Positions 27,598 to 35,178 of a DNA stretch of 64,000 nt are shown piece after piece. A model generated the notes under the pieces. The model did not search any database. It worked only from the letters and a program-made list of their open reading frames with translations, and was not told the DNA's origin. The stretch lies in the IMG/VR virus record IMGVR_UViG_3300033146_002768, positions 98,305 to 162,304 of that record; one strand, given 5' to 3'. Each line of letters begins with the position of its first letter. The first letter of the stretch is position 1. Origin of the DNA: a virus. Both the position numbers and the translations under genes were made by a program.

Positions 27598-29724
27598 TTA
27601 AATCAAGTCATTAGTTCTAACATACTCATAGTCATTAGATAATCTTTCAATCCCTTTCTTAGTATGATACTTTCTCTTATGAGGTATCACAGCTAATTGA
27701 ATAATTCTATTATTAACAATACAATCTTCAACATCATTATAATTAAATATCAAAGCAGCAGTATCGCCTTTGACAGGTTCAGCAACAACCAGTTCATTAG
27801 TAGTAAGTCTCAGTCTTGAATCATAGACTTTACCAGACTTATAAACAATCTCAGCATTAACCTTGCCTTGTAATGCTCTAAGAGTTTTAACTCTTCTATC
27901 ATAATAATCACTATCATGTCTTCCACCTACATTACCATTACCTTCTTCAGCTTTAAAAGGATTTAATACATGGATCATCTTCTCACTATATTCAAGTGGG
28001 ACAATGATATCATATGTATTAAAGTTAAGCAAGTGTAATACTCTATCAATGGTTGTTTTATAACCAGGTTTCAAAGCATCTTTAATCTCTTGTCTATCTA
28101 ATGATGCTTGTTTAATCATATCTTCTCTTACTTTAATCGCTTGTTCCTTTTCCTTTTCTTCATCTATTGCCAATTGTTTTTGTTTCTCTTCATAGTGCAT
28201 GATACCTTTCCTCTTTCTCCCCATATATAAAGAAAGATTATCCAAACCTTCAATTTGTTTTAACTCAAACAAATCAGTTATTCTATCTTGATCTATTTTA
28301 ATCAAGACTTGATTCATAGTATCTTCATCAACATAAAAAGAATAGAGAGTCTTCTCAACTTTTTTATAGAATTTCTTTTTTTCTTCTATTGAAAATGCTA
28401 TGTTGTAAGTATTAATTTTCTCATGATAAGCGGGATGTTTAAGTGCATTCATCCCAATCACTCGACAATGCTCTTCCAAAGTAGTTACATTAACAAAAAC
28501 AGGCTTGCCTTGGAATGGATAATAAACCAACTTTTGTTCTTTTAGATATTCTCCTTTGGTATTCTCAATGTATGATATACCACATTTAGGAATACTTATA
28601 TCCTGGTTAGTCTTATGTTGTTTATACAAATCATAAACATAACTTTTATCAAGATTATTAATAATGTCCTTATATCTTCTATTCAATCCAGGAAATATAT
28701 TTACTCGATTCTTTTGAATTACATAATGTTTTTCAGCCAAATTTTGCATAAAGTCATAAAGATATTTACCTTCCATGTATGTCATAAGATTAATCAATCG
28801 TTTAAGAACGATTAGATCAACACACATTATAATAGGAGGTCTATTAGTAAGAATAGATTCAAGAAAAAACATTTGAACCATGAACAACTCTTTATTTATC
28901 TTGGGTATATCTCTATGTCTGAAATATTTTATAGCCTTCTTAGAAGTAAATACTGCATGTTGCATTTCTGGTGAAGATATATCAACAACATTAATATATC
29001 TAGAAGGTATATTATCCTCATTATGACCAACAACACCATACTTAGTTGACACTATAAGATTACAAGATAACTTAGATACTCTAGCATCATTAGGTAGTTT
29101 AAACGATTGAAATTGAGGAAGTTGAAAAAACTTGCCTTTATTATCACCCTCTTTCTTTCTACAATATAATTCATTATCATTAGGGTTATTGTATAAAGCT
29201 AACTTAACTCCTTTAATAAAGTCAAGTTTATATTTAGCTAAAGGGTTAATAAAACTAACATAATCATCATCACCTTTAATCTCTTTATTATAAAGAGCAT
29301 CTATCTTCAAATGAGGATGTTGTTCTAATAGTAATTCAGATACTTCCTGATTGATATTATCAAAACCATTAAACTTTTTAAATGTTAACATTTCTTTTTG
29401 AATAGATTTCATCTCCTCTTTTGATATAGAGCTAGCAAATTTAATTATTATATCTATATCATGCTCCGACATATTTGACTTTTTAGTTAGAGCTATCCTC
29501 CTTTCTTTATCAGTCATATTATGTGTTAATTTAATAATCTCAGCTAACATATCTTTAACTTCTGGAGTTGCTTTTTGAAATATCTTAAAAGCTTTATTAT
29601 TCATTACTTGTTTCATTCCAGAAACATTTGCTTTACTATAAACTTTACCATCTAGTTCATCAACTATTTTATTACCAGTTAATGGATTCATTAGTTTGTT
29701 TATTTTTATTTCTTTCATAACCAT
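27598..29724 (-). CDS. Large unrecognised protein under early-type promoter (708 aa)
   Basis: I do not recognise this protein. It is Lys/Ile/Asn-rich, mostly helical in look, with no Walker, HTH, nuclease or membrane motif that I can see. Residues about 505-550 form a charged helical stretch (EEKQKQLAIDEEKEKEQAIK). The last ~120 residues have more beta character with a short Gly/His/Asp segment (GNGNVGGRHDSDYYDRR). ATG at 29724 lies 7 nt after AGGGAGG. Its promoter is the ACTATATATATTA/AAAGGATTA type of the plus-strand early operons, not the late GAACA type. That points to early expression and a host-takeover or replication role (inference). Confidence 0.8.
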   Translation of the reverse strand: MVMKEIKINKLMNPLTGNKIVDELDGKVYSKANVSGMKQVMNNKAFKIFQKATPEVKDMLAEIIKLTHNMTDKERRIALTKKSNMSEHDIDIIIKFASSISKEEMKSIQKEMLTFKKFNGFDNINQEVSELLLEQHPHLKIDALYNKEIKGDDDYVSFINPLAKYKLDFIKGVKLALYNNPNDNELYCRKKEGDNKGKFFQLPQFQSFKLPNDARVSKLSCNLIVSTKYGVVGHNEDNIPSRYINVVDISSPEMQHAVFTSKKAIKYFRHRDIPKINKELFMVQMFFLESILTNRPPIIMCVDLIVLKRLINLMTYMEGKYLYDFMQNLAEKHYVIQKNRVNIFPGLNRRYKDIINNLDKSYVYDLYKQHKTNQDISIPKCGISYIENTKGEYLKEQKLVYYPFQGKPVFVNVTTLEEHCRVIGMNALKHPAYHEKINTYNIAFSIEEKKKFYKKVEKTLYSFYVDEDTMNQVLIKIDQDRITDLFELKQIEGLDNLSLYMGRKRKGIMHYEEKQKQLAIDEEKEKEQAIKVREDMIKQASLDRQEIKDALKPGYKTTIDRVLHLLNFNTYDIIVPLEYSEKMIHVLNPFKAEEGNGNVGGRHDSDYYDRRVKTLRALQGKVNAEIVYKSGKVYDSRLRLTTNELVVAEPVKGDTAALIFNYNDVEDCIVNNRIIQLAVIPHKRKYHTKKGIERLSNDYEYVRTNDLI

Positions 29725-29753
29725 AATTATTCCTCCCTTTACTTAATAAATTA

Positions 29754-29790
29754 ATAATCCTTTATACTATTACTCAGTAATATATATAGT
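29754..29790 (-). promoter_or_regulatory. Early-type promoter block
   Basis: Minus strand contains ACTATATATATTA, then 14 nt including TAATAG, then AAAGGATTAT, 30 nt before the ATG at 29724. Part of it forms an 11-bp inverted repeat with TATAAAGGATT at 29800-29810. Confidence 0.7.
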
Positions 29791-29810
29791 AGTAGTTACT
29801 ATAAAGGATT
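29756..29810. repeat. Inverted repeat around the early promoter
   Basis: AATCCTTTATA at 29756-29766 is the exact reverse complement of TATAAAGGATT at 29800-29810. The right arm would place an ACTATAAAGGATT element facing the gene-free stretch to the right. Confidence 0.6.
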
Positions 29811-30243
29811 GTCAATAAACCAAACAACTTAACTCAGTTCATTTCTCATTATACTTATTTATCAAGATGTCGGATATAGTTTTAAAAAAAGAAAGGACTA
29901 GACACTAACTCACTATCAGTATATCATCTATTCGTATTAATCACATACAAGAAAACAACTAATCTAATAAGAAACATACTAATAACAATAAGATTTAAAC
30001 TAAACATAATCAATATTCAATCCAATTATATTAAAAGAGTTATAATTATTATTTAAAGAGTATTATTTAAAGAGTATTATTAATAAGAGTATAAGGTATT
30101 AAGGATATAATAACATAAGGTCATTATGATTTCAAGGGGGATGTTTATTGTAATAGTATGTATGAAGTATAGTTAGTGGGTTATAAGCAGGTTGTAAGTA
30201 AGTTGAATATAGATTATGTTTTCATTTGTATAGTAACTGAGCT

Positions 30244-30337
30244 GAGTATATGTATAGATGAGGGAAGTATATGTATAGATGATGGAAGTATATGTATAGA
30301 TGATGGAAGTATATGTATAGATGATGGAAGTAAGAGG
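30244..30337 (+). repeat. 21-bp tandem repeat, four copies
   Basis: Unit AAGTATATGTATAGATGATGG. Copies two to four are identical (30265-30327), the first (30244-30264) differs at two or three bases, and a truncated unit with a spaced partial copy follows. The period is a multiple of three but I see no convincing gene here. Confidence 0.9.
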
Positions 30338-30455
30338 AAGTATATGTCTTGAGTTCGTTTCTCAACGTCCATTTTATAGTTCTCACGGTCTAGTCCGAGT
30401 CCCAAATAAAATTCCGGACGCCATCCAACCAACAATCCATATTAATCTAAAACAT

Positions 30456-30485
30456 TCTATGTTTGCCTATGCACAAACGTATAGA
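30456..30485. other. Hairpin in the gene-free region
   Basis: TCTATGTTTG pairs with CAAAC-GT-ATAGA (two-base bulge) across an 8-nt loop. No T-run follows, so a terminator is unlikely. Confidence 0.45.
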
Positions 30486-30602
30486 TTAAACTACATAATC
30501 CACTTAGAGTATTGCTATATGTATTAAACACAATCTATACATATTTATCCCTATCCAGCATGAAATATAATGACAAATAATTAATTCATTATAACTAAGT
30601 TT

Positions 30603-30638
30603 ACTATATATATTAAAGTTTATAAGATAAAGGATTAT
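30603..30638 (+). promoter_or_regulatory. Early-type promoter block
   Basis: ACTATATATATTA, 13 nt including TATAAG, then AAAGGATTAT. It precedes the plus-strand operon beginning near 30673. Confidence 0.7.
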
Positions 30639-30672
30639 CACTAATATAAACTTATAATGTAAGGAGACTATT

Positions 30673-30900
30673 ATAAATAAAACATACTTAACAGATACAT
30701 TATCTGTTAAACTACATTTGACTAATGGGAAAATTGTATTGTGTAATATAAATATTTTTGGTTATGATAAACTATCATTATTTCTTGATAAAAATGACAA
30801 AGATTTGCGTTGTCAGAATGCTTCATATGATAGCGGGGAAGCACAATTTATTATTGTACCAAGAAGGAATGTTTTGTTTTATGTACCAGTAGAAGAATAA
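30673..30900 (+). CDS. Small protein with apparent non-AUG (AUA) start (75 aa)
   Basis: The coding frame continues upstream of the first standard start codon (TTG 30718) to AAGGAG at 30661-30666. Six bases after it comes ATA-AAT-AAA-ACA, giving (M)NKTYLTDTLSVKLHLTNGK. An AUU at 30670 is the other candidate. Starting at the TTG would discard a well-placed ribosome binding site and leave the gene without one. The protein is beta-like with no known motif. It is the first gene after an early-type promoter. Confidence 0.5.
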   Translation: MNKTYLTDTLSVKLHLTNGKIVLCNINIFGYDKLSLFLDKNDKDLRCQNASYDSGEAQFIIVPRRNVLFYVPVEE

Positions 30901-30927
30901 CTTTATAAAATAAGGAGAATAATTATT

Positions 30928-31113
30928 ATGGAAAAAATAATACTAACTGAAGAAGATAAAATGTTTATGAAAAAGAAAGAGGAAGAACTTATCAAAAAAG
31001 CTGATTTTTACAACATGGTATATTGTTTCACTAATATGAATTGTTGTGAAAAGTTTAAACAATGTATTAGTGAAATGCATGAGGATATGCAAAATGGAAA
31101 TTTTTTCATTTAG
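30928..31113 (+). CDS. Unrecognised small protein (61 aa)
   Basis: ATG ten bases after AAGGAG. Charged helical N-terminus (TEEDKMFMKKKEEELIKKAD), then three Cys (MNCCEKFKQC). No family recognised. Confidence 0.6.
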   Translation: MEKIILTEEDKMFMKKKEEELIKKADFYNMVYCFTNMNCCEKFKQCISEMHEDMQNGNFFI

Positions 31114-31122
31114 GAGGTAATA

Positions 31123-31197
31123 ATGAAATACATAACATTAAAAGATATATGTAGGAATGATTTTTATAGAGATAGGGTTACTGCTTTAATTTATTAA
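31123..31197 (+). CDS. Very small protein (24 aa)
   Basis: ATG 6 nt after AGGAGG in the same operon. Sequence begins MKYITLKDICRND. Accepted for its strong ribosome binding site. Confidence 0.4.
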   Translation: MKYITLKDICRNDFYRDRVTALIY

Positions 31198-31210
31198 GAA
31201 GGAGAATCTT

Positions 31211-31288
31211 ATGAGGAAGCCATATAAGAAGATGGATGGCTTGATAGTTTTTATATTATATGTAGCATATCAATCCATTTCTTTATAA
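31211..31288 (+). CDS. Very small membrane protein (25 aa)
   Basis: ATG 6 nt after AAGGAG. Residues about 10-25 are hydrophobic (GLIVFILYVAYQSISL), one possible membrane helix. Last gene before the terminator at 31306. Confidence 0.4.
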   Translation: MRKPYKKMDGLIVFILYVAYQSISL

Positions 31289-31305
31289 TATTTAATATGT
31301 AAGTG

Positions 31306-31360
31306 AATGAGTATAGGGGATATATGAGTATTAGTATATATCCCCCTACTCATTTTTTTT
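31306..31360. terminator. Bidirectional rho-independent terminator
   Basis: Long stem AATGAGTA-AGGGGATATAT / ATATATCCCC-TACTCATT (one bulge) followed by eight T. It ends the plus-strand operon; the minus gene ends at 31363. Confidence 0.85.
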
Positions 31361-31362
31361 GT

Positions 31363-31644
31363 CTATTTTTTAATTGGGTTATTGACTAACTCGTATATAT
31401 CCATTATCAATTTGTCATAATCAATGTTAGATGATTGTTTAGCCTTACCTCTACTCAGTATATAAGACACAACCCCTGCTATAGTCATGAGACTACCTGA
31501 GATATTGTTTATATATGCTAGCATAGTATTAGACTCAAAGTTTGTTATGACACCAAAGAGTATAAGTAACCCAAAGAACGCTGAGCATATCATTGCCCAG
31601 AACTCTGTTGTCTTCCATCCTGGTTTAACATAGTTATTGTCCAT
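31363..31644 (-). CDS. Two-helix membrane protein, holin-like (93 aa)
   Basis: It opens with a polar VKPGWKTTEFW, which I know as a common start of phage holin-type or small membrane proteins. Then come two hydrophobic segments, about residues 15-35 (FFGLLILFGVITN) and 43-63 (SGSLMTIAGVVSYILSRG), and a charged tail. Size and topology fit a class II holin, but it lies far from the M15 endolysin, so this is only a candidate. Confidence 0.55.
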   Translation of the reverse strand: MDNNYVKPGWKTTEFWAMICSAFFGLLILFGVITNFESNTMLAYINNISGSLMTIAGVVSYILSRGKAKQSSNIDYDKLIMDIYELVNNPIKK

Positions 31645-31978
31645 GATTTAATCCTTTTTATTGTTTAGATTTTATATTAGTATTAGTTAATGTATATGTT
31701 TAAAATGGTGTCTGAGGGTGTCTGCGCTCAGAAAATCTTACTTGTAGGGGCGGTGATGGTTACTAGTGATCTAACTTCTTTATTTATCAAAGGGTATGTT
31801 GGTTGTTATCTATCTCGGGATTGCTTTTTACTATCTCCCTCTTAGCTAAAACAAGGACAGCAACCCCGAGTTATATATTTTTTACAATTTTACCCCTATA
31901 TAGGATTCCATTTCGTAATACTTTATTCCACTCTATATGTACCTGCTATATAAATACCGTTGCAAAAAAATAAAATAC
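31645..31978. other. Gene-free region with a structured element
   Basis: About 330 bp without a credible gene. It contains a CTGAG/CTCAG mini-hairpin near 31710-31730 and a longer stem at 31814-31870. No late or early promoter box was found. Confidence 0.5.
31814..31870. other. Stem-loop, possible non-coding RNA
   Basis: CTCGGG-A-TTGCT pairs with AGCAA-C-CCCGAG (11 pairs with one mismatch) around a loop of about 33 nt. It is notably GC-rich for this genome. The plus strand continues with a T-rich run. It does not fold as a tRNA. Confidence 0.4.
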
Positions 31979-32182
31979 TCAAAAATTGACCTTTACAAAA
32001 GGATTTAAAAGAGATACTAGTTTATATACTATTAAACTAGTCCATAAACTAAGAAAAATAGTTATAATCAAGCTAAACGTTCCAAAACTTATCATGCAGC
32101 CAATACCTATTCCAACTATAACAATACTAACTACCCAAAACAAAAACCAATAACAATCACTGTCGCTAACTTTTTTCTCCAT
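31979..32182 (-). CDS. Two-helix membrane protein (67 aa)
   Basis: ATG at 32182 follows AGGA at about 9 nt; a GTG at 32188 overlaps that site. Two hydrophobic stretches (FLFWVVSIVIVGIGIG and FSLIITIFLSLWTSLIVYKL). The start overlaps the stop of the gene upstream. Function unknown. Confidence 0.55.
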   Translation of the reverse strand: MEKKVSDSDCYWFLFWVVSIVIVGIGIGCMISFGTFSLIITIFLSLWTSLIVYKLVSLLNPFVKVNF

Positions 32183-32184
32183 AA

Positions 32185-32490
32185 TCACACTTCCTCATAC
32201 AAACATTTAGATTTATTAATACAACGCAACCCAGGTAATACTCTTCCCCAACCATCAGTTACTATTTGATATTTACTATTAAGATAACCATAACCAAACT
32301 TAGGTCTTGAATTAGCTTTAGGTTTATCACTATTATCCCAACTAAAACCTACTCTTGAAATAGACTTAGATACATAGTCTACCATATCCTTATATTCAAT
32401 TTCATATTTTTCATTAAGATCTTTCTTTAATTTTTTATTTATAAATTGACACATTTTATAAGATACTGCATTGAATTGCTTCTCGGTCAT
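32185..32490 (-). CDS. Unrecognised protein (101 aa)
   Basis: ATG follows GTGGGGGA. Helical and basic N-terminal half (CQFINKKLKKDLNEKYEIEY), then Gly/Tyr-rich stretch (RPKFGYGYLNSKYQIV). No family recognised. Confidence 0.55.
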   Translation of the reverse strand: MTEKQFNAVSYKMCQFINKKLKKDLNEKYEIEYKDMVDYVSKSISRVGFSWDNSDKPKANSRPKFGYGYLNSKYQIVTDGWGRVLPGLRCINKSKCLYEEV

Positions 32491-32527
32491 TCCCCCACAT
32501 AATCGCCATTCTCTTATTCTCCTTTTA

Positions 32528-32785
32528 TTATATACTCATCTTCCTCTGAAGTTTAAACTTTTTCTTTTTAGCAGTAATTAATGCTCTTTGAGCTTTTGAT
32601 GAATTACCTTTAGTCTTTATATGATTGACTATTTTATTTATATGATTATCAAGCTTACTTAGTTTATGATTATTATCAGGTGGTAAACGAGAAGCTTTTA
32701 TATCTTGTCTAATATTTGCTTGTTTAGAAGATACAGGCGCTCTCTTTTTTTCATTTAAATAATTTAAATATTTATCAACTCTCAT
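32528..32785 (-). CDS. Small basic protein with T4-like capsid-targeting N-terminus (85 aa)
   Basis: N-terminus MRVDKYLNYLNE ends in LNE at residues 10-12, matching the LxE cleavage site of T4 prohead protease on packaged proteins. Four neighbours start in the same way (YLxxLxE). The remainder is strongly basic (AKKKKFKLQRK) as expected of a DNA-associated internal head protein. Packaging and injection are inferred from the pattern, not shown. Confidence 0.65.
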   Translation of the reverse strand: MRVDKYLNYLNEKKRAPVSSKQANIRQDIKASRLPPDNNHKLSKLDNHINKIVNHIKTKGNSSKAQRALITAKKKKFKLQRKMSI

Positions 32786-32993
32786 AAGATATGTCCTTTT
32801 TATTAATACTTTGTAACAATGATCTATAACACCATCTAGGTAAATAGTAAAATACTCCGCTAATAAGCATCCAGATTAATGTAAACCCTAAGCATATAAA
32901 TTCAAGTATAGCCATCATAAATGATAATAGACCAATCATAAAAGCTATACATAAAGGTATTATTATTATTAGTAATGATAGTAATTCACTTAA
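32775..32993 (-). CDS. Membrane protein with unclear, possibly non-AUG start (about 72 aa)
   Basis: The frame runs from just after AAGGAG (33000-33005 region) with no ATG, GTG or TTG until the ATG at 32939. The codon six bases after the site is TTA (32993). From there the product is hydrophobic (LLSLLIIIIPLCIAFMIGLL, then LGFTLIWMLISGVFYYL). The stop overlaps the next gene by 11 nt. A start at 32939 gives 54 aa but no ribosome binding site. Coordinates use the longer form. Confidence 0.4.
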   Translation of the reverse strand, partial: LSELLSLLIIIIPLCIAFMIGLLSFMMAILEFICLGFTLIWMLISGVFYYLPRWCYRSLLQSINKKDISYES

Positions 32994-33006
32994 TGTATTC
33001 TCCTTT

Positions 33007-33020
33007 TTATATTATGTTAC
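33007..33020 (-). promoter_or_regulatory. Late-type promoter box (variant)
   Basis: Minus strand reads GTAACATAATATAA followed directly by AAAGGAG. It differs from the GAACA form by one base. Confidence 0.45.
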
Positions 33021-33045
33021 TTTTAATATAAATAGTTTCTATAAT

Positions 33046-33246
33046 CTATCTTTGTACTTTAGTTTGTTTTTGTATCATTGATGCATTCATTTTCTTTTTC
33101 TTCATAGCATCCATTTGTCTTTTTTTCATACGAGCTTTATTGATATCAGCTGCAAGACCTCGAGCAGTATTAATAGCAGATAGTCCTGTTTGTACAGCAG
33201 CTATCCCTATTTCATTTAAGCTTTTAATTATTTGTTTTTTGTCCAT
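33046..33246 (-). CDS. Small basic protein with capsid-targeting-like N-terminus (66 aa)
   Basis: MDKKQIIKSLNE ends in LNE at residues 10-12. The body has an Ala/Ile-rich helix (AAVQTGLSAINTARGLAADI) and a very basic tail (KARMKKRQMDAMKKKKMN). N-terminus nearly matches those at 33259 and 37044. ATG 9 nt after AGGAG. Confidence 0.65.
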   Translation of the reverse strand: MDKKQIIKSLNEIGIAAVQTGLSAINTARGLAADINKARMKKRQMDAMKKKKMNASMIQKQTKVQR

Positions 33247-33258
33247 AACATAGTACTC

Positions 33259-33498
33259 CTAAATTTTATTTTTATGCTTAGTTTGTTTTGTAGAAGCTGC
33301 TGCTATTTTTAAATTTCTTTTCTTTTCTCGTCTAGCAGCCATTTTTGCTTTTTGTCTTTTTATATCTTCTGGTCCCATTCCCATAGTTGCTGCTCCTATA
33401 GAACCGATAAATTGAACTACTTTATTATTTCTAAATTTCTCTAATCTTTCGCCTTCCATAATTTTATTTATATCTTTAATAATTTTTAATTTATCCAT
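33259..33498 (-). CDS. Small basic protein with capsid-targeting-like N-terminus (79 aa)
   Basis: MDKLKIIKDINKIME: the MDxxxII start is shared with two neighbours and an IxE lies at residues 13-15. The body is Lys/Arg/Ala-rich (QKAKMAARREKKRNLKIAAA) with a short Gly/Met-rich segment (GSIGAATMGMGP). It is the first gene after a late-type promoter. Confidence 0.6.
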   Translation of the reverse strand: MDKLKIIKDINKIMEGERLEKFRNNKVVQFIGSIGAATMGMGPEDIKRQKAKMAARREKKRNLKIAAASTKQTKHKNKI

Positions 33499-33519
33499 AA
33501 CATTATCCTTATTTATATT

Positions 33520-33543
33520 TATTAATATTTATTAATATGTTCC
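33520..33543 (-). promoter_or_regulatory. Late-type promoter box
   Basis: Minus strand reads GGAACATATTAATAAATATTAATA, 22-45 nt before the ATG at 33498. Divergent from the early-type block at 33621. Confidence 0.6.
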
Positions 33544-33620
33544 AAAAAAATTTATATATAATTAGATGCATATAACTGCTCGATCGGGCTTAAAAAATCG
33601 TATCCATTATAAGTATATTT

Positions 33621-33655
33621 ACTATATATATTATTTGGTAATAGTAAAGGATTAT
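33621..33655 (+). promoter_or_regulatory. Early-type promoter block
   Basis: ACTATATATATTA, 12 nt including TAATAG, then AAAGGATTAT, about 28 nt before the ATG at 33684. Confidence 0.75.
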
Positions 33656-33683
33656 TAATTTAATTTAATTGGAGATATAAATT

Positions 33684-33980
33684 ATGACAGAGAAATGTAC
33701 TAATCAAAATTGTGAATCTTTTTCTTTAGGTTGTGATAGAGAAATTGTTACTACCTGTGAAAATTGTGGAGAGTGTATGAACATTCCATACACTAAACCT
33801 TGGACAGTACCTAATGATCATCTTGAAAAGAGTAAAGAATGCGATGGTCAGATTTGTCCTTCATGTTATCATATCAATTATTGTGATGAAGAGATTATGA
33901 CTGATGGTCGTAATGATGTTAAATTTAATGAAAGGTCATTTAACGACGAGTGGGAAGAAAACGGAATTCTCGATAAGTAA
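33684..33980 (+). CDS. Cys-rich zinc-binding-like protein (98 aa)
   Basis: About ten cysteines in pairs (KCTNQNCES, CENCGECMN, ICPSCYHINYC) suggest one or two zinc ribbons or knuckles. The C-terminus is acidic. First gene of an early-type plus operon, ATG about 9 nt after GGAG. A regulator acting through nucleic-acid or protein contact is possible; no family recognised. Confidence 0.65.
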   Translation: MTEKCTNQNCESFSLGCDREIVTTCENCGECMNIPYTKPWTVPNDHLEKSKECDGQICPSCYHINYCDEEIMTDGRNDVKFNERSFNDEWEENGILDK

Positions 33981-33990
33981 AGGAGGATTA

Positions 33991-34164
33991 ATGGACATTA
34001 TTTTGATATATCTTTTTGGTTGTGTCATGGCTGCTTATAATGGATGGCAAATGGCTAATTGTCTTAATGAAAAAAGGTACTGGTTGGCAACTATGTTTGG
34101 TACACTTTTAGTTTTGATAGTGTATTTGAATAAAGATATTCCAACAAAATGTGGATGGTGGTAA
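33991..34164 (+). CDS. Two-helix membrane protein (57 aa)
   Basis: ATG at 33991 follows AAAGGAGG; upstream in-frame ATGs lie inside the preceding gene and lack a site. Hydrophobic segments at about residues 2-19 (IILIYLFGCVMAAYNGW) and 31-46 (LATMFGTLLVLIVYL). Confidence 0.6.
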   Translation: MDIILIYLFGCVMAAYNGWQMANCLNEKRYWLATMFGTLLVLIVYLNKDIPTKCGWW

Positions 34165-34182
34165 TAATTAAAAGGAGATAAT

Positions 34183-34596
34183 ATGAAAGAAGAAACTAAA
34201 AAAATAAGTCGCAACATTGCAATTGATGTATTTGTTGCTATGGTAGGCATTTCAATTATAGGGATTTTCTTTGTTGAAGAAAGATCCTGGATTGCAAAAT
34301 GGTGGATAAGTGTTGTTGGTATTGGATTTACTGGGTTTGTTATTTGGTTTCTGATTGGAACTTTTCTGAGTTGGAGATCTATCGGAGTTGTTGTGTTGGG
34401 TAAAGGGTATGGAATAGCAGCTTCAATTTTAGGTCTCGGAGGTGGTGTTGGAGGAGCAGCAATTTTTGGTTGTAGTTTAAATATGATTCTTAATCCAGAT
34501 CAATATATCTGGAATGTTGGAGGTATTGTTGCAACTATTGTTATTGCTATATTTGTTAGCAATGGAACAAAAGCTGCTATTGATAAACATCAATAG
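34183..34596 (+). CDS. Polytopic membrane protein (137 aa)
   Basis: Three or four hydrophobic segments: IDVFVAMVGISIIGIFF, WISVVGIGFTGFVIWFLIG, a Gly-rich stretch (AASILGLGGGVGGAAIFG) and WNVGGIVATIVIAIFV. No family recognised. ATG follows AAAGGAG. Last gene of the operon before the terminator. Confidence 0.65.
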   Translation: MKEETKKISRNIAIDVFVAMVGISIIGIFFVEERSWIAKWWISVVGIGFTGFVIWFLIGTFLSWRSIGVVVLGKGYGIAASILGLGGGVGGAAIFGCSLNMILNPDQYIWNVGGIVATIVIAIFVSNGTKAAIDKHQ

Positions 34597-34608
34597 AAAA
34601 AAGTTATT

Positions 34609-34637
34609 AAAGAGTGTTTGTAAGGCACTCTTTTTTT
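34609..34637. terminator. Rho-independent terminator
   Basis: AAAGAGTG / CACTCTTT stem with a 9-nt loop followed by a T-run. Ends the plus operon. Confidence 0.85.
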
Positions 34638-34650
34638 GTTTATATTTTCT

Positions 34651-34788
34651 TTAAACCATTATTTCACATTCAGTTTCATCTATATATTTTTTTATAAATA
34701 AACCTAATCCAAATATAATAGCAGGAATAGATCCTGGTATTAATAATATTATAAGTAATGCTTTCATTAATGTTAATAGTATAATCAT
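34651..34788 (-). CDS. Small membrane protein (45 aa)
   Basis: ATG after GAAAGGAAAATAAA. Almost entirely one hydrophobic region (ALLIILLIPGSIPAIIFGLG) followed by a charged tail. It continues the minus operon after the gene at 34807. Confidence 0.5.
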   Translation of the reverse strand: MIILLTLMKALLIILLIPGSIPAIIFGLGLFIKKYIDETECEIMV

Positions 34789-34806
34789 TTTATTTTCCTT
34801 TCTAAT

Positions 34807-35178
34807 TTATTTTATAAAATCATGTGGTGGCATTTTATCTAACTTGACATATTTAAGAGTTGATTTTTTCATATCTATTGCTTTCATTAGTCTATGATAT
34901 CCATCTAATAAAATATCTTTAGGACCAACTATAACAGGATATTTAAGTTGAGCATTTCTTATTCTTATTATATGATTCTTTAAATCAAAGTATGTATTTA
35001 AAGTCCATTCTATTTTTGTATGAAGATCTATTTTATTTATAGATAGAGTTTTTACTGGAAACCCTTTAGTTGCATCAATTAAAGTTTGAACATACCATAC
35101 TTTATTACCTTCTACATAAGTATTTTTTATTTCTAATTTTTCATTTATATATAATTTATTTAAATTTAGTTTATTCAT
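34807..35178 (-). CDS. ParB/sulfiredoxin-fold-like protein (123 aa)
   Basis: The C-terminal third has PVIVGPKDILLDGYHRLMKA, which resembles the xDGxHRxxA motif of ParB/Srx-type domains; these bind DNA or hydrolyse nucleotides. The rest of the domain is diverged and short. The first 13 residues (MNKLNLNKLYINE) end in INE and might also be a capsid-targeting sequence, but less clearly than in neighbours. ATG overlaps the preceding stop as ATGA. Confidence 0.5.
   Translation of the reverse strand: MNKLNLNKLYINEKLEIKNTYVEGNKVWYVQTLIDATKGFPVKTLSINKIDLHTKIEWTLNTYFDLKNHIIRIRNAQLKYPVIVGPKDILLDGYHRLMKAIDMKKSTLKYVKLDKMPPHDFIK

Larger units (their letters stand above)
29811..30602. other. Gene-free AT-rich region with repeats and hairpin
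   Basis: About 790 bp without a convincing gene on either strand. It holds short direct repeats (ATTTAAAGAGTATT around 30050-30080), a 21-bp tandem repeat at 30244-30327, a locally GC-richer island at about 30350-30430 and a hairpin at 30456-30485. It could be a replication origin, a packaging-related site or a non-coding RNA; none is shown. Confidence 0.6.

Noticed and set aside
30244-30337. Possible CRISPR array
   Set aside because: The 21-bp units are contiguous with no spacers, so this is a simple tandem repeat.
30214-30435. Minus-strand open frame over the 21-bp repeat, encoding repeats of SSIHILP
   Set aside because: It has only a TTG start and no ribosome binding site, and most of it is the tandem repeat read in one frame. 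The non-repeat part (GWRPEFYLGLGLDREN) looks protein-like, so I keep a little doubt.
31645-31978. tRNA gene
   Set aside because: The GC-rich stem cannot be folded into a cloverleaf and no T-arm GTTCGANTC motif follows it.
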